64,000 bases of DNA, taken from contig JANWWI010000008.1 of NCBI GenBank assembly GCA_025056355.1, positions 1 to 64,000 on the forward strand. Direction: 5' to 3'. The position numbers and the translations under genes were made by a program. Within the stretch, counting starts at the first letter, position 1, and the number at the start of each line of letters is the position of its first letter. Source of the stretch: Casimicrobiaceae bacterium (lineage in GTDB: Bacteria; Pseudomonadota; Gammaproteobacteria; Burkholderiales; Casimicrobiaceae). Positions 1-7,225 of the stretch are shown here, in pieces. The notes under the pieces were generated by a model. The model had not been told where the DNA came from and ran no database searches. It saw nothing but the letters and a program-made list of their open reading frames with translations.

Positions 1-1
1 T

Positions 2-22
2 CCCTCTCCCTCTGGGAGAGGG
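2..22. repeat. REP-like inverted repeat
   Basis: A perfect hairpin with 9-bp arms (CCCTCTCCC, three-base loop TCT, GGGAGAGGG), followed by a G-rich tail. Hairpins of this kind are dispersed between genes in many GC-rich proteobacteria. It lies downstream of the beta-propeller gene that ends at 136 on the minus strand, so it may also stabilise that transcript's 3' end or help terminate it. No T-tract is present. Only one copy is visible in this window. Confidence 0.6.
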
Positions 23-135
23 CGGGGGTGAGGGACAAGCAAGTGCAAGAGCACCTTCCAAGCGCTTCTGAATGTTCAAAACGACAGCGCCTGGACTGAG
101 CCCCCTGGGCTGCGGGCTGCGCCGCTGATCCCCGG

Positions 136-1098
136 CTAGCGATCTCGCGGCGCATGCGAGCGAAAGTAGATTCCGTGCGGGGAACGGCCCACCCGCACAT
201 ACTCAATCGGCTTTTGTCCGGTCAAATCGACCACCGCGACTTTGGCCTCCCAGCGCACCGTGACCCAGAGCTCCTTGCCGTCGGCCGAGATTTCCATGCA
301 ATCGGCCCCGGCACCGACGCGAATGGGTGCACCGACCACCTTCAAGTCGCGATAGTCGACCTTGGTGACTGTGCCATCGACCCGATTCGAGACCATCACG
401 TGCCGTCCATCGCCCATCGGGAAGATGTTGTGGGCGCCGCGCCCGGTGCGGATGCTCGCCACGATTTCGCGCTTCTGCGGATCAATCACATCGACACGAT
501 CTGCCCCCATCGCCCCCACGAACAAAAGCCCCTGCGGACTCATCCAGATACCCGCAGGGGTCTTGCCGACCGGCATCCGCCAGGCAAGCTGCTGGGTGGT
601 CAGATCGATCGCCACCACCTCGTTTGAGTCCTGCATCGTCACATAGGCCATCTTGGAGTCGCGCGAAATGGCCACGTGACTGGGTGTTTTAGCCACCGGG
701 ATGCGGGCCTTGAGTTCGTAGTTCGGCATCGCGTAGATATCCACACGATCAAGCCGTAGGCTCACCGAGACGAACCACTTGCCATCGGGCGAGTAGGCAA
801 GCTGATAGGGATCGATGATGCGCGGCAGGCGGCGCTTGACCTCGCCCGAAAGCGGATCGAGAAAGACCAGATCGTTCGAGGCAGCATTGGCCACCACAAG
901 CTCGGAGTCATCGAGCGTGGTGATCAAATGGTGTGGTTCCTTGCCGACCGGGACCGTGCGTTCGAGCTTGCGTGTGGCGCGGTCGATGATCGAGATCGTT
1001 CCCTCGCCCGAATTGAGCACAATGACTTTTTCACCCGGCTTCATGGCGAAGACCAGCGAGGCGGTCAAAAACGCGGCCGAAACGATGAGGGTGCGCAT
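136..1098 (-). CDS. YVTN-type beta-propeller protein
   Basis: A 320-residue protein with an N-terminal signal peptide (MRTLIVSAAFLTASLVFA) and the repeats typical of YVTN/YncE beta-propellers: blades carrying VGKEPHH, PVAKTPSH, PVGKTPAG, RTGRGAHN and VGRSPHG turns at regular spacing through the chain. It is probably a seven-bladed periplasmic or secreted scaffold. Such proteins often accompany c-type cytochromes or surface proteins, but no ligand can be named from sequence. It is divergent from the exosortase gene. The intervening 299 bp (1099-1397) shows no other gene. Confidence 0.8.
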   Translation of the reverse strand: MRTLIVSAAFLTASLVFAMKPGEKVIVLNSGEGTISIIDRATRKLERTVPVGKEPHHLITTLDDSELVVANAASNDLVFLDPLSGEVKRRLPRIIDPYQLAYSPDGKWFVSVSLRLDRVDIYAMPNYELKARIPVAKTPSHVAISRDSKMAYVTMQDSNEVVAIDLTTQQLAWRMPVGKTPAGIWMSPQGLLFVGAMGADRVDVIDPQKREIVASIRTGRGAHNIFPMGDGRHVMVSNRVDGTVTKVDYRDLKVVGAPIRVGAGADCMEISADGKELWVTVRWEAKVAVVDLTGQKPIEYVRVGRSPHGIYFRSHAPRDR

Positions 1099-1397
1099 GG
1101 GGAAAAACCCGGACGAAGGGGCTAGTGGCCATCATTGTAGGAACGCCCTGCGCGCCGCGAGGTTGACTCGCCGGGACGAAGTGCGAACGCATTGCACGCC
1201 GGATTGGGTGCCAGGAGCCGCCTCAGCAGGCAAGCAGACCGACCCAAACATGAGGGTGTGGCGAGCGGGTCGGCGGGCGCTGGTCGCCCACGCCAGGCTC
1301 AAGGCCTGGGATGTCCCACGCGGGTCGTTGCGTTACGATTGATGAATCTGCTCTGAGGCGGTTCCCTTCACGACGCGTTGCTGCCGCGCTTGATGCG

Positions 1398-1949
1398 ATG
1401 ACACGCTTCCTGGTCCTTTTTTTGCTCATCATGAGCGTGCTCTTTGGCCTACAGCTCACCCCCTGGGGCCAGGAGTATTTCGTCATCCCCTGGACCAACG
1501 GGCTTGCGCATTTTTGCGCCCAGCTTGTGGCCTTTTTCGACGGCGACGCGCAGGCCGTGGGCAAAGTGCTACGAAGCACCAAAAACGGGTTTGCCGTTTC
1601 GATCGAGGCAGGCTGCAATGGTCTGGAGGCCACCTACGTGCTGCTTGCGGCCGTGCTCGCCTTTCCGTCGACGTGGAAGCAGAAACTCTGGGGACTCTTC
1701 TGGGGCTTTCTTGCGATCCAAGGGCTCAATGTGGTGCGGATCGTGAGCTTGTTCTATCTGGGGCAGTGGAACATGACGCTTTTTGAGTGGGCGCACCTCT
1801 ATCTCTGGCAAGCGCTCATCATGATCGATGCGCTCGTGGTGTTTCTGATCTGGTTGCGCTGGGTCGTCCGGCAGGAGACCAGACGCGCCGACCCCCCCGG
1901 AGCGGGCGGGGCGCCGGCTGCACCCGAGCGCGCGGCGGTCTCGGCCTGA
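1398..1949 (+). CDS. xrtH: Exosortase H (XrtH)
   Basis: A 183-residue multi-pass membrane cysteine protease of the exosortase family. The three catalytic positions of the family are visible: Cys in EAGCNGLEA, Arg in NVVRI, His in WAHLYLW. The short length and the membrane partner immediately downstream fit XrtH, the exosortase linked to IPTLxxWG-CTERM sorting signals. The ATG at 1398 is chosen because it opens directly into the first membrane helix (MTRFLVLFLL). No IPTLxxWG substrate is encoded in this window. The gene overlaps the next one through TGATG, so the two are probably translationally coupled. Confidence 0.82.
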   Translation: MTRFLVLFLLIMSVLFGLQLTPWGQEYFVIPWTNGLAHFCAQLVAFFDGDAQAVGKVLRSTKNGFAVSIEAGCNGLEATYVLLAAVLAFPSTWKQKLWGLFWGFLAIQGLNVVRIVSLFYLGQWNMTLFEWAHLYLWQALIMIDALVVFLIWLRWVVRQETRRADPPGAGGAPAAPERAAVSA

Positions 1950-2632
1950 TGCGCCTCCTGTTTGCGCCGGCCGAGGACGTGCGGCAGCTTTTTGGTCGGG
2001 CGCTGCTGTGGCTTGTGCTCACGGTTGTGTGCTGGTATCTGCTCGTGCCCTTGCTGCACTGGCCGATCCGGTGGTTCCTTTCGGGCATGGCCCTGCTCGG
2101 TGTGCCGGAGTTCGTAAGCGGCGTCACGCAAACGCCCACGGGCTTTGAATTCGAAACGCGCCTGGCTCCTGGCGCCGAATCCGGACTCGCGTTTCGACCC
2201 GGCGGGCAGATCGCAGTGACCGTCGATGCGCGGCTCTACACCTACGGTGCGGCGCTTTTTGCTGCACTGACACTTGCGGTCTGGGATGCGCGCCGCTGGA
2301 GGTATCTGGCCATCGGCTGGCTCGTGCTATTGCCGTTTCAAATGCTGGCCGTCTATGCCGCCGGCATGAAACAGATCGTCATCGACGGCGGTCCGGCCGT
2401 GGCAGCCCAGATTGACTGGGCACGCTGGCAGATCGAGGCGGTTGCCTACCTCTACCAGTTTTCGACGCTCATCATGCCGCCCGTCACAGCGGTGGTCGTG
2501 TGGCTCGTGCTGCATCGACGCTTTGTCGAGCGCTTTGTCGGGGCCGACGTGCTGGCGCTTCTTCGCACAAGCGCTCGGAGCGCGCGCGAGCGCGAAACGC
2601 GGCAGCCCAGTTCGGCCGGCACGCCAGGCTGA
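1949..2632 (+). CDS. Exosortase H-associated membrane protein
   Basis: A 227-residue protein with an N-terminal helix (LLWLVLTVVCWYLLVPLL), a soluble stretch around residues 45-100, and further helices (AALFAALTLAVW, YLAIGWLVLLPFQMLAVYAAG, LIMPPVTAVVVWLVLH). Its position one base after XrtH, overlapping its stop codon, and its topology match the conserved membrane partner always found beside XrtH. Its role in sorting is not established. The C-terminal tail is basic. Confidence 0.75.
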   Translation: MRLLFAPAEDVRQLFGRALLWLVLTVVCWYLLVPLLHWPIRWFLSGMALLGVPEFVSGVTQTPTGFEFETRLAPGAESGLAFRPGGQIAVTVDARLYTYGAALFAALTLAVWDARRWRYLAIGWLVLLPFQMLAVYAAGMKQIVIDGGPAVAAQIDWARWQIEAVAYLYQFSTLIMPPVTAVVVWLVLHRRFVERFVGADVLALLRTSARSARERETRQPSSAGTPG

Positions 2633-2684
2633 GGCTCCGGCTCTCGAGCCAGAGGCCTCGTGCGAACTGTCACAATGTGCGCCG

Positions 2685-3785
2685 ATGCAGGCACTTGCGA
2701 TTTACGCAGGGCCCGCGGCGCGGCGGCACCTGGAGAACTACGGGCTCTCGCCCTCGGACGTTCGGGTCATTCCCGCCGCGGCCGGCGGCCCCAAAGGCTT
2801 GATCCTGCTGCCGCTCGACCGGTTTCTTTTCGGCCGCTGGCTGAGTGCTGCCTCAACCCGGGTCGATTTGGTGGGCGCCTCAATCGGCGCATGGAGGCTT
2901 GCGGCAGCCTGTTTCGATAACCCTGCCCAGGCGCTGCGCGACCTCGAGCGGCGCTATATCCAGCAGCGCTACGAGGTCCCACCCGGCCGAAAACGGCCCA
3001 CGCCCGAGCACGTCAGCGAACGCTTCGCCGAGGCGCTTGCGCTCATGTTCGGCCCGTACCTCGGAAAGGTTGTGGCACACCCGCGCTATCGCCTGCACAT
3101 CGTGACCACGCGGGGGCGTGGGCTGCTCGCGCGCGAGGCGCGCTTGCGCACACGCCTGGGCTACGCGGCGGCCGCGCTATCGAACGCGCTGTCCCGTCAT
3201 GCGCTCGATCATTGGCTTGAGCGGGTCGTTTTTTCAAGCGAGGCAAGTGCGCTTCCGTTTGCCGCCGACGGTTTTCGCACGCGTCGCTACCCGCTCACTG
3301 AGGTGAACCTGCTATCCGTGCTGCAAGCCTCCTGCGCGATTCCCTTCGTGCTGACCGCGGTGCGAGAAATTCCGGGCGCAAAGCCTGGCGCGTACTGGGA
3401 CGGCGGGCTCACGGACTACCACCTCCACCTCGACTACCGCCCCGCCTGCGCCCCGCGTGCTGAGGGCGAGCGCGGCGGTGTGGTGCTCTATCCGCACTTT
3501 CAGCGCGCGGTGGTCCCCGGCTGGCTCGACAAGCCTTGGCGCTGGCGGCATCGTGCCACTGCCTTTCTCGACACGACCCTTCTTCTTGCGCCGCGACCGG
3601 AGTGGGTGGCAACGCTGCCGCACGGCAAGTTGCCCGACCGCAGCGACTTTCTGCGCTATGGTCAAGACACCGCGGCACGGGTGGCCGCCTGGACGCACGC
3701 GGTGCGTGCCGCAGAGCAGCTCGCCGATGAATTTGCCGAGTGGCTTGAACGTGGTACCCCGCTCGATCAGGTGGCAACACTCTAA
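2685..3785 (+). CDS. Patatin-like phospholipase family protein
   Basis: A 366-residue protein beginning MQALAIYAGPAARRHL. It carries the patatin Ser-Asp dyad: a nucleophile elbow GASIGAW near residue 66 and a DGGLTDYH motif near residue 238. The oxyanion-type glycine run (AAAGGPKG) precedes the elbow, as in patatins. The family hydrolyses acyl esters of lipids, but the substrate here is unknown. It follows the exosortase pair by 52 bp on the same strand and may share its transcript. The start is the ATG preceding the conserved N-terminus; upstream in-frame sequence looks non-coding. Confidence 0.75.
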   Translation: MQALAIYAGPAARRHLENYGLSPSDVRVIPAAAGGPKGLILLPLDRFLFGRWLSAASTRVDLVGASIGAWRLAAACFDNPAQALRDLERRYIQQRYEVPPGRKRPTPEHVSERFAEALALMFGPYLGKVVAHPRYRLHIVTTRGRGLLAREARLRTRLGYAAAALSNALSRHALDHWLERVVFSSEASALPFAADGFRTRRYPLTEVNLLSVLQASCAIPFVLTAVREIPGAKPGAYWDGGLTDYHLHLDYRPACAPRAEGERGGVVLYPHFQRAVVPGWLDKPWRWRHRATAFLDTTLLLAPRPEWVATLPHGKLPDRSDFLRYGQDTAARVAAWTHAVRAAEQLADEFAEWLERGTPLDQVATL

Positions 3786-4309
3786 GCGTCGATTCGATGG
3801 CCTTCATCGCACAGCGCCGCGCTTGCAGCCTGTCGGGGGGTGATGCACCGCGGCATTCGCATCGAGCGGGTCGTTTTTTATTGCCTTCGATCAAGAAGGC
3901 TGACACCCTGGCTTCGACTCATACGGTCATTCCGAACGAGGAAAGCGCGCACCAACCGATCCCGCCGCGGCCGTTCGCTCCGAGGCGACCCTTCGGTTCT
4001 GGCGGCAGCGTGAAGGACTGGCGATCAACCTCGGGGTTCCTGCCGCGCTGCCCCCGGGCGATGAAAACCTTGCAGCGGTCGATCGTCGATTCCAGGCCCC
4101 CGGGAACACCGCCGCTTTCGATCCTTTCGATACCGCCTGAGGCGGCGTTTCTTGCGGGCCAGGCGTTACTTTCGCATCGCCGCCGCCGGGGCTCAAAACC
4201 CGCGTGCGGCCCGGCCTTTTGATCGCTCAGCATGCCCAGGTGACCGGTCTTCCCGGACTCACCCGTGACGAGGAAGGCAACCGCAGCGACTTTCCACGCC
4301 TGCGTTCGA
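3786..4309. other. Intergenic region without a supported gene
   Basis: This 524-bp stretch lies between the convergent patatin-like and acyl-CoA ligase genes. Open frames exist on both strands but none has a ribosome site, a recognisable domain or convincing codon use. A T-run (GTTTTTTATT, about 3873-3882) follows a weakly paired segment and could end plus-strand transcripts. No tRNA or insertion sequence is visible. Confidence 0.5.
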
Positions 4310-5977
4310 TCACGCCGAAGTCGAGCCCGCCTGCTCGCGCTGTCGGAGCACGCGGCGTTGAATTTTGCCGGTCGTGGTCATCGGCAGGCTCTCGACAAAG
4401 GCGAACGCTTTCGGATAGGCGTAGGGCGCGAGTTTTCCGCGCACATGGGCGGCAAGCTCCGCCTCGAGCGCGGGCGAGGGCGTGTAGCCCGGGGCAAGCA
4501 CACAGTAGGCCTTGACGATTTGGCCGCGCTCGGGGTCGGGGATACCGATGACGGCCGCGAGGGCGATGGCCGGATGGGTGAGCAGGCAGTTTTCGACCTC
4601 TGCTGGGCCGATTCGGTAGCCGGCGCTTTTGATGATGTCGTCGCTTCGGCCTTCGTACCAGAGATCGCCATCGTGATCGAGACGCGCCAGGTCGCCGGTG
4701 CGCATCCAGTCGCCCGAAAACTTTGCGCGGGTGGCCTCTTCGTTGCCGAGGTAGCCTAGGAAGATGACTGGGTCCGGATCGCCATAGAGGTCGAAGCGGT
4801 GCACCGCGATTTCGCCGGTTGAACCTGGAGGCAGTTCGCGGCCTTCCTCATCGAGGATCGTCACCCGATGACCTGGATACGGCCGTCCCATGCTGCCGGG
4901 CTTTGCCGGCCACAGGGCGGCCGAGTTGCCGACGATGTAGTTCGCCTCGGTTTGCCCGAACATTTCGTTGGGTGTGATGCCGAGTGCCTCTTCGCACCAG
5001 CGAAACACGGCCTCACCGACTGCCTCGCCCGCGCTCATGATCGAACGCAGCTTGAGCGCGTAGCGCTCGCGCGGCCGAGGCACCGCCTTCATCATCTGCT
5101 TGAGCGCGGTTGGGAACAAAAAGGTCGCAGTCACCGCATGCCGCGCCATCAGCTCGAAGGCACGTTCGGGATCGAAGCGGCCGCGATAGCCCACGAGCGT
5201 GGCGCCGTGGTAGAGCGTCGGCAACAAGGCATCCCACAGCCCGCCGGTCCACGCCCAATCGGCCGGCGACCAGAACACGTCTTCTCCTTGCGGGAAGAGG
5301 CCCTGCGCGGTCGCGTGCGAGTAGCGAAAGCCGGGCAGATTGCCAAGGAGCGCTCGCTGCGGGATGAGCGCGCCCTTCGGCGGACCGGTGGTGCCGGAGG
5401 TGTAGAGGATGAGGGCAGGGTCCTCGGGACTGGTTGCAATCGGCAAGGGCGCCGGCGACTCGGAGGCAAGTTGCGCTTCCCAGTCGAGCGTGTCCGGGGC
5501 CTGCGCACCCGCGCAGGTCAGCACCGCTTTGAGCCGCGGGCAGCGTGCGCGGACCGAAAGCACCTTCGCACACGAGGCCGGATCGACCAGTGCGACTTCG
5601 CAGTCAGCATCGTTCAAGCGGTATTCAAGCGCTTCGGCCCCGAAGAGGATGGTCAGTGGGACCGCCACTGCACCGAGTTCGTAGCAGGCCAGATGAGCCA
5701 CCGCCGTTTCGATCCGCTGCGGCAAGCAGATCGCGACCCGCGTGCCGCGCCCCACGCCAAGCCGTGCGAGCGCCCGGGCGGCGCGGTGGACTTGCGCCGA
5801 GAGTTCGGCGTAGCTGATCGCGACGGTGGCGCCCATCTCATCCTCCCAGCGAATCGCGGTGCGGTTTGCCACTGCCGGGTCTTGCGCCCAGCGATGCGCA
5901 CAGCGTTCGGCGATGTTGAACGCCGCGGGGACCTGCCAGCGCCATGCGCGGTAGTGGGTGGTGTAGGGGTCGGGCAT
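4310..5977 (-). CDS. Acyl-CoA synthetase (AMP-forming, acetyl-CoA synthetase-like)
   Basis: A 555-residue ANL-superfamily ligase. Motifs in order: the P-loop-like LYTSGTTGPPKG (about residue 190), the GQTE motif (MFGQTEANY), the hinge/adenylate motif TGDLARLDHDGDLWYEGRSDD, and the C-terminal catalytic lysine in PMTTTGKIQRR. It activates a carboxylic acid to its acyl-CoA with ATP. The EMFGQTEANY and SPADWAWTGGLW signatures resemble short- or medium-chain acyl-CoA ligases, but the substrate cannot be fixed. It is the last gene of the minus-strand run, 27 bp after the GH99-like gene. Confidence 0.85.
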   Translation of the reverse strand: MPDPYTTHYRAWRWQVPAAFNIAERCAHRWAQDPAVANRTAIRWEDEMGATVAISYAELSAQVHRAARALARLGVGRGTRVAICLPQRIETAVAHLACYELGAVAVPLTILFGAEALEYRLNDADCEVALVDPASCAKVLSVRARCPRLKAVLTCAGAQAPDTLDWEAQLASESPAPLPIATSPEDPALILYTSGTTGPPKGALIPQRALLGNLPGFRYSHATAQGLFPQGEDVFWSPADWAWTGGLWDALLPTLYHGATLVGYRGRFDPERAFELMARHAVTATFLFPTALKQMMKAVPRPRERYALKLRSIMSAGEAVGEAVFRWCEEALGITPNEMFGQTEANYIVGNSAALWPAKPGSMGRPYPGHRVTILDEEGRELPPGSTGEIAVHRFDLYGDPDPVIFLGYLGNEEATRAKFSGDWMRTGDLARLDHDGDLWYEGRSDDIIKSAGYRIGPAEVENCLLTHPAIALAAVIGIPDPERGQIVKAYCVLAPGYTPSPALEAELAAHVRGKLAPYAYPKAFAFVESLPMTTTGKIQRRVLRQREQAGSTSA

Positions 5978-6004
5978 GGCGTCACCTTTGCAGATCGCAA
6001 CGAG

Positions 6005-7225
6005 TCACAAGGCTAGCGCGACCTGCTGCACGTGGCGTGTCTTACTCGCTGACACCGAAGCAAGGGCGTCGCGTACAGCCTCGATGTAGGCATACCCGTA
6101 GCGTTCATCGGGTTCGAGGTAGGTGCTTTCGGCCCACTCGTTCCAAGCGTTGATCCAGATGATGTTTTCCGGCTCCGGACGGAAGGCTACCCGCTCGACG
6201 AGGCGTCCAAACCAATAGCGGAAACGCTCGGGCGAGGCGCCGAGAAACAACCGCGCGCGTTTGCCGTAACGGGCCGTGTTGTCCCAGTCGATGAAGGCGC
6301 CTGGCATCGACGGGCGATCCAATTCACGGGTCGGCCGCGTGATGAGGTGCGCCCAAAGCGATTCATAGTCGTACTCCGTGCGCTGCGGGTAGAGGGTGTC
6401 TTTCCAGCGCCGCAGGCGGCGTTGCCAAGCTTCGGGAAGACGACGAAGCGGCTGCAGCCACCGTTCTTGTTCGAGGCCCTTCGGACCGCGGTAGGTCGGC
6501 GAATACATCGCCTCGAACGGAGCGAATTGCATGATGGCATCGAAATGCCGAATCAGCTCCGGGCGCGGGAATTCATACTGTTTGATCGCGACAAGGTACA
6601 GACCCTTGAGCCCGCGCCGTATGGCTTCGTTGCGCCAAAGATCGAACATTTCTTCCAAATCGGGGATGTAGTGCGGCCGGTAAATCATGAACACCGGTCG
6701 GCCCTCGATCGTGATCGCACGCGGATCGCTCCAAAACCGGAACAGGTACTCGAAATGCCGCATCCACATCGCCGGATCGCGGCGATGTGTCTGCTGAATC
6801 AGGATCAGGTGATCTTGCCCGTCCCACCGCCTCGACCACGTCTCGTTGGCCCAAGCAAGCGCGATCGGAAAGTCGAGCGACCGATCGGCAAGAACCATAT
6901 CGGTGGGAGTGTTGAGCAGTTGTTTGCCCTCAAACCAGTAGTGGTAGTGGCAGAAACCCGACAAACCATGCCGTTTGGCCAAATCGATTTGCCAAGCAAG
7001 CGTTTCGCGGCGGGATTGGTCGTAGTAGTTGCCACCGAGCGGCACGCGCGGCTGATAGTGGCCGGGGAAGAGCGGCTTGGCGCGGCGCACGTTGTGCCAG
7101 TCGGTAAAGCCGGGTCCCCACCAGGCATCATTTTCCGGAATCGCGTGGAATTGGGGGAAATAAAGGGCATAGGCGCGAACAGCAGGGCGCGCCGCAGGCG
7201 GTTCAGCTCGCAAGGGCTTCTCCAT
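6005..7225 (-). CDS. WbsX-like / GH99-like glycan protein
   Basis: A 406-residue protein of the WbsX family (glycosyltransferase WbsX / GH99-like domain). It has the typical opening RAYALYFPQFHAIPENDAWW, then GFTDWHNVRRAKPLFPGHYQP, HYHYWFEGKQLL, and a C-terminal WNEWAESTYLEPD. These proteins occur in O-antigen and capsule clusters and are thought to build or trim surface glycans. The ATG at 7225 is favoured because it lies just before the conserved domain. It overlaps the 3' end of the upstream glycosyltransferase-methyltransferase gene by 23 bp, indicating coupled expression. Confidence 0.8.
   Translation of the reverse strand: MEKPLRAEPPAARPAVRAYALYFPQFHAIPENDAWWGPGFTDWHNVRRAKPLFPGHYQPRVPLGGNYYDQSRRETLAWQIDLAKRHGLSGFCHYHYWFEGKQLLNTPTDMVLADRSLDFPIALAWANETWSRRWDGQDHLILIQQTHRRDPAMWMRHFEYLFRFWSDPRAITIEGRPVFMIYRPHYIPDLEEMFDLWRNEAIRRGLKGLYLVAIKQYEFPRPELIRHFDAIMQFAPFEAMYSPTYRGPKGLEQERWLQPLRRLPEAWQRRLRRWKDTLYPQRTEYDYESLWAHLITRPTRELDRPSMPGAFIDWDNTARYGKRARLFLGASPERFRYWFGRLVERVAFRPEPENIIWINAWNEWAESTYLEPDERYGYAYIEAVRDALASVSASKTRHVQQVALAL

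Noticed and set aside
3219-3879. A 16-base sequence GAGCGGGTCGTTTTTT present at 3219-3234 and 3864-3879
   Set aside because: One copy is inside the patatin-like gene and nothing around the copies matches, so a chance or trivial repeat is more likely than a mobile element.
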